Shown: positions 1-6,692 of the stretch, piece after piece
How positions within the stretch are numbered: position 1 is the stretch's first letter
Layout of the letters: each line of letters begins with the position of its first letter
Origin: Betaproteobacteria bacterium Ga0077526
GTDB taxonomy: Bacteria; Pseudomonadota; Gammaproteobacteria; Burkholderiales; Ga0077523
DNA: 64,000 nucleotides
Assembly: GCA_001464765.1 (NCBI GenBank)
Contig: LNDV01000036.1
Span: 1 to 64,000 of the forward strand
Direction: 5' to 3'
Notes under the pieces: model-generated
The model's database searches: none
Told to the model about the DNA's origin: nothing
Seen by the model: the letters and a program-made list of their open reading frames with translations, nothing else
Translations under genes and position numbers: made by a program

Positions 1-3
1 CCC

Positions 4-112
4 TTCCCCCTTCCCCCTTCCCCCTTCACACCTTCACACGTTCACACCTTCACGTCTTCACGTCTTCACGTCTTCACACCTTCACACCTTCACGTCTTCA
101 CACCTTCACCCC
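4..112. repeat. Short tandem repeat, 7-bp then 8-bp units
   Basis: Three TTCCCCC units (4-24) run directly into eleven 8-bp units that all begin with TTCA, at 25, 33, 41, 49, 57, 65, 73, 81, 89, 97 and 105. The unit variants are TTCACACC, TTCACGTC and TTCACACG. There are no unique spacers, so it is not CRISPR-like. It ends about 26 bp before the hydrolase start codon at 139. Its left boundary lies outside the window. The function is unknown; slipped-strand length variation is possible. Confidence 0.85.
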
Positions 113-138
113 CCGAGAGTAAGGTAACCACCGCCACC

Positions 139-1050
139 ATGACACCGCCCCCGCCCCCTCTGCCGCCAGCACTGGCCGGACACCGTATTGCGCTGGCCGG
201 GAAGGCCGGGCCGATGGTCGTCTATTCGGACGGGCCCGAGGCGGCGCGGCCGCTCCTGCTCATCCACAGCATCAACGCGGCGGCCTCGGGCTACGAAGTC
301 CGTCCGCTGTTCGAGCACTTCCGGGCGTCGCGCGCGGTGTACGCGCCGGATCTCCCGGGCTACGGAATGTCCGACCGCAGCCAGCGCGCCTACACGCCCC
401 GGCTGATGACCGACGCGATTCACGACACACTCGAAGCCATCGCGCAGGACCATGGCGACACGCCGGTCGACGCGCTCGCGGTGTCGCTCGGCTGCGAGTT
501 CCTGGCCCGAGCTGTCGCCGAGGCCTCGACCCGTTTCCGCAGCGTGGCCCTGGTGAGTCCCACGGCGTTCAATCGCACCGCGCCGCGACGGGGGGCGCCA
601 GGCGCGCATCTCGGCATGCCCTGGCTGCATCGCTTTTTCACGCGACCGCTGTGGTCCGAGGGCATCTTCAACCTTCTTACCAGCCGCCGCAGCATCGGGT
701 TCTTTCTGCGCAAGACCTTCGGCGGCAACGATGTGGATCCCGGAATGCTGGAGTACGACTGGGTCACCGCCCGCCAGCCGGGTGCCCGGCATGCGCCCTT
801 CTCCTTCGTATCCGGCTATCTGTTCAGCCGCGATGCCAATGCGCTCTACCAGTCGCTAGCCTGCCCGGTCTGGATGTGTCATGGCACCCGGGGCGACTTC
901 ACCGACTACCGCTGGAAAAGCGCTCTGGCCACCCGGTCCAACTGGCGGTTCCGCGTCTACGAGGGATGCGGCGCCCTGCCGCACTTCCAGCAGCCGCGGG
1001 CCTTCGTGGCAGACTACCAAGGCTTCCTGGATACCCTGGCCGAGGTGTGA
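139..1050 (+). CDS. Alpha/beta hydrolase family protein
   Basis: A 303-residue alpha/beta-hydrolase-fold protein. The oxyanion/strand region reads LLLIHSINAAASG near residue 34, followed by the DLPGYGMSDRS loop near residue 75. The nucleophile elbow is AVSLGCE with Ser116; its first glycine is replaced by alanine. The likely acid is Asp253 (GTRGDF) and the likely base His282 (LPHF). It has no signal peptide, so it is probably cytoplasmic, and the substrate cannot be read from the sequence. The ATG at 139 has a modest AAGG about 14 bp upstream. It stands alone before a histidine kinase on the same strand. The fold is a secure call; the reaction is not known. Confidence 0.85.
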   Translation: MTPPPPPLPPALAGHRIALAGKAGPMVVYSDGPEAARPLLLIHSINAAASGYEVRPLFEHFRASRAVYAPDLPGYGMSDRSQRAYTPRLMTDAIHDTLEAIAQDHGDTPVDALAVSLGCEFLARAVAEASTRFRSVALVSPTAFNRTAPRRGAPGAHLGMPWLHRFFTRPLWSEGIFNLLTSRRSIGFFLRKTFGGNDVDPGMLEYDWVTARQPGARHAPFSFVSGYLFSRDANALYQSLACPVWMCHGTRGDFTDYRWKSALATRSNWRFRVYEGCGALPHFQQPRAFVADYQGFLDTLAEV

Positions 1051-1126
1051 TCCGTGCAGGTTCTGCGGACCTTCCCTAGAATCCGCGGCGCGGCCGACCG
1101 GGAACCGACCCGCCAGACCTGAAGCG

Positions 1127-1144
1127 CCTGGATTCGATTCCAGG
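1127..1144. other. Small hairpin in the 1051-1267 intergenic gap
   Basis: CCTGGA and TCCAGG form a 6-bp stem around a 6-nt loop. No T-tract follows, so it is not a convincing intrinsic terminator. It is the only structure I see in the 217-bp gap between the hydrolase and the kinase. Confidence 0.3.
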
Positions 1145-1267
1145 TTCGCAGAATCCGTGCCGTTAATGTGGAATGCCGGGGTCCGCGGGGATCGCAAAGG
1201 TGCTGCCGAGTTGTCCCGGAGTCGTCGGGAGGGTATCCGGGCGAACCCGAAAAATCACGGAGAGACA

Positions 1268-3205
1268 GTGCGAGCAACAGGCGACGATATCGAGCACCCC
1301 GATCCCGAACAGGATCCGGCCCGGGCTCCATCGGAACCCGTGGAATTCACCGGGGCCGGCAGCGCTGCCTTCGGCGGCCCGCCTCCGGCCTCTCCGCTCA
1401 TACGCTGGCTTCCTCTGCTCTCCGGCGGGCTGATCGGCCTGCTGCTCGCGATCATCGGGGCGTCCCTCTGGGTGAGCCGGGAGTCTCAGCTGCAGGCCGC
1501 GACACGCACGACCCGCAACCTCGCCCTGGTGCTGGAGGCCCAGACGGCCCACACGCTCGAAGCCGTCGACGCCACCCTGTCCGGGTTCGCCCACTTCTGG
1601 GAGCAGGTGCCGATCACCGCGCGGCCGTCGGCCGTCGAACTGCACAAGCTGCTGCTCGACAAGGCACACGACAATCCTTACGTCCGGTCGATCTACATCC
1701 TCGATGCGAAAGGGACGATGGCCCACGATTCCGAGGCCCTGCCGGCCCGCGGGCTCAACTTCGCCGACCGCGACTATTTCCGGGTCCACGAGAAAGCCGA
1801 CAAAGAGAAAGCCGACAACGGCCTGCACGTCAGCCACATGATGCGGGGACGCCTGACCGGACGCTGGGGGCTCGTGCTCACGCGACGTCTGTCCGATCCT
1901 GGGGGGAAGTTCGCGGGTGTCATCGTGGCGGCGCTGGAACCGTCCAACCTGGAACTCGGCTATTCGGGCATCGACATCGGTCAGGACGGGCTCATCAACC
2001 TGCGCCATGTGGACGGCGATCTCATCATCCGCGTCCCCGCCTACGCCGGCACCGTCGGGCAGAAGATCCCCTCCACAGGTCTGCTGATGGAGCAGATCCG
2101 CCAGCACGGTCTGGCCTCCGGCTGGATGGAAAGCAAGTTCGACCACGTGGAGAGGCTCTACACCGCACGCAAGCTGCCGGACTCTCCACTGATCGTGTTC
2201 GTCGGACTCAGCCGGGACGATATCCTGGCACCGTGGAATCGCATGGCCTTGACAAGCGCCGTGCTGGCAGCTGCGCTCGTCGGCAGCATCCTATGGTTCA
2301 CCCACCGGCTGCTCGCGGAGACACGCGAACGCGATGCGCTGTTCGCATCTCTCGCCGGCAGCGAGCGGCTGCTCCGTGAGCATCGTGACAATCTCCAGGA
2401 CACGATCGAGCAGCGCACGCGCGAACTGCTCGACGCGAAGGACGTTGCCGAAGCCGCCAACAGATCGAAGTCCGAGTTCCTGGCAAACATCTCGCACGAG
2501 CTGCGCACGCCCATGCACGCGATCCTGTCCTTCGCGAGGCTGGGCCATGACCGGAAAGCAGAAGATCCCGCGGCGTTCGGCAAGATGCACCAGTACTTCG
2601 GCCGGATCCACCAGAGTGGAGAACGGCTGCTGCGCCTGCTCAACGATCTGCTGGATCTCTCCAAGCTCGAGGCAGGCGCCATGGTGTACGACATGCGCTC
2701 GCACGACCTGCGCAGCCTCGCCGAGGAGGTCGTGACGGAGTTCAGCGCACTTGCCAACGCCAAGAGCGTCCGGATCGCCGTCGCGGTGTCGGAGCCGGCG
2801 CCAATCGTCGTGTGCGACCCGGCCCGCATCGGTCAGGTGGTGCGCAATCTCGTCTCGAACGCGGTGAAGTTCAGTCCCGCGAATGGCGTGGTTCGGATCG
2901 ACTTCTCGCCGGCGTCACTGCCGGCCGGCGCCGGGGCAACGCCACGGCCCGCCGTCCTGCTCACGGTGAGCGACGAAGGTCAGGGCATCCCGGAGAACGA
3001 ACTCCTTGCCGTCTTCGACAAGTTTGTCCAGAGCAGCAAGACGAAGAATGGCGCCGGAGGCACTGGTCTCGGACTGTCGATCTGCCGCGAGATCGTGCGC
3101 CACCACGGCGGCCATATCTGGGCCCGCAACGGAACTCAGGGCGCGATCTTCAGCGTCACGGTCCCGTTGGCGCCCGCCGCCGAAGGCCTGGCGGACGCCG
3201 CCTGA
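1268..3205 (+). CDS. Membrane-bound sensor histidine kinase
   Basis: A 645-residue kinase. There is a short cytoplasmic N-terminus, a membrane segment at about 47-69 and a roughly 250-residue extracytoplasmic sensor of the Cache/PDC type (SIYILDAKGTMAHDS and FADRDYF motifs). A second membrane segment lies at about 326-345, followed by a short coiled coil. The HisKA domain carries phospho-acceptor His410 in NISHELRTP, and the HATPase domain shows the N box (NLVSNAVKFS), G1 (DEGQGIP) and G2 (GGTGLGLS). There is no receiver domain, and no partner regulator lies beside it, so it is an orphan kinase. I chose the GTG at 1268 because GGAG sits 5 nt upstream; an in-frame ATG at 1166 has no ribosome site. 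The ligand is unknown. Confidence 0.85.
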   Translation: MRATGDDIEHPDPEQDPARAPSEPVEFTGAGSAAFGGPPPASPLIRWLPLLSGGLIGLLLAIIGASLWVSRESQLQAATRTTRNLALVLEAQTAHTLEAVDATLSGFAHFWEQVPITARPSAVELHKLLLDKAHDNPYVRSIYILDAKGTMAHDSEALPARGLNFADRDYFRVHEKADKEKADNGLHVSHMMRGRLTGRWGLVLTRRLSDPGGKFAGVIVAALEPSNLELGYSGIDIGQDGLINLRHVDGDLIIRVPAYAGTVGQKIPSTGLLMEQIRQHGLASGWMESKFDHVERLYTARKLPDSPLIVFVGLSRDDILAPWNRMALTSAVLAAALVGSILWFTHRLLAETRERDALFASLAGSERLLREHRDNLQDTIEQRTRELLDAKDVAEAANRSKSEFLANISHELRTPMHAILSFARLGHDRKAEDPAAFGKMHQYFGRIHQSGERLLRLLNDLLDLSKLEAGAMVYDMRSHDLRSLAEEVVTEFSALANAKSVRIAVAVSEPAPIVVCDPARIGQVVRNLVSNAVKFSPANGVVRIDFSPASLPAGAGATPRPAVLLTVSDEGQGIPENELLAVFDKFVQSSKTKNGAGGTGLGLSICREIVRHHGGHIWARNGTQGAIFSVTVPLAPAAEGLADAA

Positions 3206-3232
3206 GATCGGACGGCTCCTACCGGACCTGCC

Positions 3233-3655
3233 TCAGACGTGGGTCGGCTCGAGCTGTCGAGCCATGTCGGTCAGGAGCGCCACGGATTGCTCGAGGGTCA
3301 TGGATGCCGGGTCGAAGCGGTCACTCCGCGCACCGGCACGCGCGAGCGAGCCGTCGAGTCCGTGCGTATAGAAGCCCATGGACCAGGCGGCGAAGCGCCG
3401 CTCCGCGATCGGGCGGATACCGATGACATTGACGTCGGTGTGCCGCGGGTCCTTCAGCAGGTTGCGGTACAGGCGGTCGATCACGTCGGGACTGCCCTCG
3501 ATCGACTGCAGGAACATCTCCGCGCCGAAGGTCAGCATGCCCGTCACGCCGAACCGCGCGTTGTTCGAGCGGGCGACATCCAGAATTGCCACGATCTCAG
3601 GCATGGAGAGCGGTGCCGTCATGCGGCTCCAGTAGATCATCTCGACAAGTTTCAC
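3233..3655 (-). CDS. BLUF-domain blue-light photoreceptor (short, single domain)
   Basis: A 140-residue protein that is essentially one BLUF domain (FAD-binding blue-light sensor). The flavin-pocket residues align with AppA: Tyr8, Asn32, Gln50, and Trp90/Met92 in WSMGF. Their spacings are those of AppA Tyr21, Asn45, Gln63 and Trp104/Met106, allowing one deletion. No output domain follows beyond an approximately 45-residue tail, so it probably signals by protein contact. The GTG start at 3655 overlaps the cheB stop (GTGA), and a perfect AGGAGG lies at 3668-3663, seven bases upstream. It is the last gene of the chemotaxis operon, which suggests light input to taxis. The domain call is firm; the partner is inference. 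Confidence 0.9.
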   Translation of the reverse strand: MKLVEMIYWSRMTAPLSMPEIVAILDVARSNNARFGVTGMLTFGAEMFLQSIEGSPDVIDRLYRNLLKDPRHTDVNVIGIRPIAERRFAAWSMGFYTHGLDGSLARAGARSDRFDPASMTLEQSVALLTDMARQLEPTHV

Positions 3656-4764
3656 AGCCGTACCTCCTGCCGGTTCGCGGCGTAGTCCTGCCCCGAGAAG
3701 CGAAGGATCTCGCGGGCCACTTCGGTGAGCGGAAGGATCTGGTCCACGGCGCCGAGCTTCACCGCCTCCTTCGGCATGCCGTACACGACGCAGGTCGCTT
3801 CGTCCTGCGCCAGGGTGCGGGCTCCGGCGTCGTGCATCTCCTTCATGCCACGCGCGCCGTCGTCCCCCATGCCGGTCATGATGATGCCCAGCACATTGCG
3901 GCCGGCCTGCTGCGCGACGGACCGGAACAGCACGTCCACCGAGGGCCGGTGACGATTGACCACCGGCCCGTCGATGACGTTGGCCTGGTAGTAGGCACCG
4001 TTCCGCTGCACGAGCATGTGCCGCCCGCCGGGCGCGATGAGCGCGCGGCCCGGCATGACCCGGTCGCCGTGCACCGCTTCCTTCACCTCGATCTGACAAA
4101 GGCTGTTCAGCCGCTGGGCGAAGGACGCCGTGAACTTCTCGGGCATGTGCTGGACGATGACGATGCCGGGACACACCCGCGACAGCGCCATCAGGACTTC
4201 CTCGAGCGCCTGGGTACCACCGGTGGACGTGCCGATCGCGACGATCCGCTCGGTCGTTCTCGCCATCGCCTGGGCACCGGCGGGAATCACGGCATCAGCC
4301 GAGAGCTTCTGCGCCGGCACCGGCATCGGGGCGACCGCACCGCGGCGCATCGCCTTCGGATTCGCTTTCGCCGCGGTCTTGACCGCGGCGATCAGCTCCG
4401 AAGCCGACTCCGTCAGAAAATCCTTGAGGCCGATCTTGGGCTTGGTCACGAAGCTCACGGCGCCCGCGGACAGCGCCTGCATCGTCGTCTCGGCACCCTT
4501 CTCGGTGAGCGTGGAACAGATGACCACCGGGGTCGGCCGCTCCGCCATGATCTTCCGCAGGAACGTGATGCCGTCCATGCGCGGCATCTCCACGTCGAGC
4601 ACGAGTACGTCAGGCCAGGAGAGCTTCATCCGCTCCATGGCGAGCAGCGGATCGGCCACGGCGGCGATGACCTCCAGGCCCGGATCGCGGGTGAGCTGGT
4701 CGGTGAGCACCTTGCGCACCACCGCGGAGTCGTCCACCACCATCACTCTGGTCTTGGCACCCAT
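3652..4764 (-). CDS. cheB: Chemotaxis response regulator protein-glutamate methylesterase CheB
   Basis: A 370-residue protein that removes methyl groups from, and deamidates, glutamines on chemoreceptors. The receiver domain has the acidic pair Asp11/Asp12 and phospho-acceptor Asp57 (VLVLDVEMP). A linker leads to the C-terminal methylesterase with catalytic Ser180 (IGTSTGG), His in IVQHMPEKF and Asp in TGMGDDG. The ATG at 4764 lies 2 bp after the cheD stop; a GTG at 4770 overlapping that stop is the alternative start. It is downstream of cheR and cheD and overlaps the BLUF gene by 4 bp. All catalytic residues are present. Confidence 0.97.
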   Translation of the reverse strand: MGAKTRVMVVDDSAVVRKVLTDQLTRDPGLEVIAAVADPLLAMERMKLSWPDVLVLDVEMPRMDGITFLRKIMAERPTPVVICSTLTEKGAETTMQALSAGAVSFVTKPKIGLKDFLTESASELIAAVKTAAKANPKAMRRGAVAPMPVPAQKLSADAVIPAGAQAMARTTERIVAIGTSTGGTQALEEVLMALSRVCPGIVIVQHMPEKFTASFAQRLNSLCQIEVKEAVHGDRVMPGRALIAPGGRHMLVQRNGAYYQANVIDGPVVNRHRPSVDVLFRSVAQQAGRNVLGIIMTGMGDDGARGMKEMHDAGARTLAQDEATCVVYGMPKEAVKLGAVDQILPLTEVAREILRFSGQDYAANRQEVRL

Positions 4765-4766
4765 GC

Positions 4767-5291
4767 TCACGTCTTTCCCTTGCCGGCGGCGCAGCGCGCC
4801 GCACCGGGCTGCAATTCGAAACGCACGTGCACCGCGCCGGTGGCGAGATCCAGATCCACATGGCGGTGGCCGTGCCCGCCGGTATCCCGGTCCGAGATGA
4901 CGAAGCCGTACTGCTTCAGCAGCGTCTCGCCGGCGGCGACGTTGCGCTCGCCGACTTCCTGCACGTCGGGCCGCTGAATCGTCGGAAACATGTGTCCGCC
5001 GCCGACCAGGGTCGTTCGGTACTCCCGCGGGCGGCTGCCGGCCCGGGTCACTGCCTTGAAGAGCGCCTCGATCGCCGCATCGGCATAGGCGCCGGGCTTG
5101 GCGCCCTTGCGCGGCACGCCGGTGGGGAGCACGTAGTGGCACATGCCGCCGATGCGGCGCTTCGGATGCCACAGCACCACGGACACGCAGCTTCCCAGCA
5201 GCGTCGACACCTTGGCGGGGGCCGCCCCGAAGAACAGATCGCCGGGCATCAGATGGATCTCCTGGACGTCGTCCTGGGCCACGGCGCTCAT
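4767..5291 (-). CDS. cheD: Chemoreceptor glutamine deamidase CheD
   Basis: A 174-residue CheD that deamidates specific receptor glutamines to glutamates and tunes adaptation. The catalytic Cys is in TLLGSCVSV and the His in GGMCHYVLP, and the conserved GGG(H/N)MF segment is seen as VGGGHMFP. The length is normal for the family. It overlaps the cheR stop by 4 bp (ATGA) and is followed at once by cheB, so the three adaptation enzymes are translationally linked. Confidence 0.95.
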   Translation of the reverse strand: MSAVAQDDVQEIHLMPGDLFFGAAPAKVSTLLGSCVSVVLWHPKRRIGGMCHYVLPTGVPRKGAKPGAYADAAIEALFKAVTRAGSRPREYRTTLVGGGHMFPTIQRPDVQEVGERNVAAGETLLKQYGFVISDRDTGGHGHRHVDLDLATGAVHVRFELQPGAARCAAGKGKT

Positions 5292-6118
5292 CGCGGCGCG
5301 ACCCGCACCCGCGCGTAGACGGTCGGGATCTCCTGCTCCACCGCGGCCGTGAGCCCGTTCAAGCTCTCCGAGTGTCCGATCACCAGCCGTCCCTCGGGCA
5401 GCAGCCTTTCGGCGAGACGCTCAACCAGTGCCTTCTTGGTGTCCGCGTCGAAATAGATCATCACGTTGCGCAGGAAGATCACATCGAAGAACGGCAGCTC
5501 CGGTAGCGGTCGCTGAAGATTCATGTGTCGGAACTGCACTCGCTGGCGGAGCAGCTTCGCGATGAGGAAACTGCCCTCGTACTTGCCGTTGCCGCGCAGG
5601 CAATACTTCGTGAGCAGCGCCTTCGGAATGTGCTCCGCGCGCTCGAGCGGATAGAGCCCGATCCGCGCCGTCTCGAGAACCCGCGTCGAGATGTCGGAGG
5701 CGTGGACCTCCCAGGGCCGGTCACCCAGCGCCTCGGCGGCCACCATCGCGATGGTGTAGGGCTCCTCGCCGCTGGAACAGGCTGCACTCCAGACCCGAAA
5801 GGGGCGCCCGGCCGGCGCAGCCTTCATCCGATTCCTGAGCCACTCGAAATGCTTCGGCTCACGGAAGAAGTAGGTCTCGTTGGTGGTGAGCAGATCGATG
5901 GCGGTCTGCAGTTCCGCGGGGTCCTGCCCGCTCTCGATGCGCTTCAGGTACGCGCCATAGTTGGCAAGACCGAGCTTCGTGAGGCGCTTGCCCAGCCGGC
6001 CGCACACCATCGGCTTCTTCTGCTCGGAAAGCGTGATCCCGGCTTCCCGATACAGCAGGGCCCGCAGTCCCTCGAACTCCTGATCGGCGATGGCCGTGCC
6101 CAGCAGCAGGCGGCTCAT
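5288..6118 (-). CDS. cheR: Chemotaxis protein methyltransferase CheR
   Basis: A 276-residue SAM-dependent methyltransferase that methylates receptor glutamates. The N-terminal helical domain carries LLTTNETYFFRE. The Rossmann domain has the SAM loop VWSAACSSGEEPYT, then ASDIS, and IFLRNVMIYFD near the C-terminus. There is no TPR or other extra domain. It lies 6 bp downstream of cheW and overlaps cheD by 4 bp. Confidence 0.97.
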   Translation of the reverse strand: MSRLLLGTAIADQEFEGLRALLYREAGITLSEQKKPMVCGRLGKRLTKLGLANYGAYLKRIESGQDPAELQTAIDLLTTNETYFFREPKHFEWLRNRMKAAPAGRPFRVWSAACSSGEEPYTIAMVAAEALGDRPWEVHASDISTRVLETARIGLYPLERAEHIPKALLTKYCLRGNGKYEGSFLIAKLLRQRVQFRHMNLQRPLPELPFFDVIFLRNVMIYFDADTKKALVERLAERLLPEGRLVIGHSESLNGLTAAVEQEIPTVYARVRVAPR

Positions 6119-6124
6119 GGCGCG

Positions 6125-6682
6125 TCAGTGGATGACGGCGGAATCGGCCGCGTCGACCGCACCCGCAGCCTCCGCAGACGCCACGACCGACGCCATCTCG
6201 TCCACCGCCAGCACGCGGCTCACGTCGAGCAGGATGACGAAGCTCCCCGCCACCTTGCCCATGCCGGCGACGAAGTCCGGACGGATCCGGGTGCCGAAGG
6301 ACGGCGCCGGCTCGATGTCCGAGTCGGCGATATCGAGCACCTCGTTCACCGCATCGACAAGGATGCCGACCACCTGCGACTCGCCGTCTGCCTCGATCTC
6401 GATGATCACGATGCAGGTGCGACGCCCGATCTTCGTCGGACCGCCGCCGAAGCGGGCCGTGAGATCCACCACCGGCACGACGGCGCCGCGGAGGTTGATC
6501 ACCCCGCGGATGAAGGACGGCATCATCGGCACGGCAGTGAGTGCGCCGAACTCGATGATCTCCTTGATCCGGAGGATGCCGACAGCGTACATCTCGCCAC
6601 CGAGCACGAACGTAAGGAACTGCCTGGAGACGGCCGAGGCCGCCACCGGGGCGCTCTGCGCGCCCGCAGCGATCCGGGTCAT
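6125..6682 (-). CDS. cheW: Chemotaxis coupling protein CheW
   Basis: A 185-residue SH3-like adaptor linking receptors to CheA. A short N-terminal tail of about 20 residues precedes the CheW fold (FLTFVLGGEMYAVGILRIKEII, FIRGVINLRGAVVPVVDLTARFG). An Ala-rich C-terminus extends slightly past the fold. The ATG at 6682 has AGGAGG 6 nt upstream, which rules out in-frame starts further up inside the preceding receptor gene. Confidence 0.95.
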   Translation of the reverse strand: MTRIAAGAQSAPVAASAVSRQFLTFVLGGEMYAVGILRIKEIIEFGALTAVPMMPSFIRGVINLRGAVVPVVDLTARFGGGPTKIGRRTCIVIIEIEADGESQVVGILVDAVNEVLDIADSDIEPAPSFGTRIRPDFVAGMGKVAGSFVILLDVSRVLAVDEMASVVASAEAAGAVDAADSAVIH

Positions 6683-6692
6683 GGCCTGCCTC

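Noticed and set aside
4..112. Possible CRISPR array
   Set aside because: Units are 7-8 bp with no spacers; it is a simple tandem repeat.
1127..1160. TPsiC-arm-like sequence (GGTTCG near a hairpin) suggesting a tRNA
   Set aside because: No acceptor stem, D arm or anticodon arm can be paired around it.
881..1267. Longer N-terminus for the histidine kinase, starting inside the hydrolase gene
   Set aside because: The extra residues overlap the hydrolase and lack a ribosome site. The GTG at 1268 has GGAG at the right distance.
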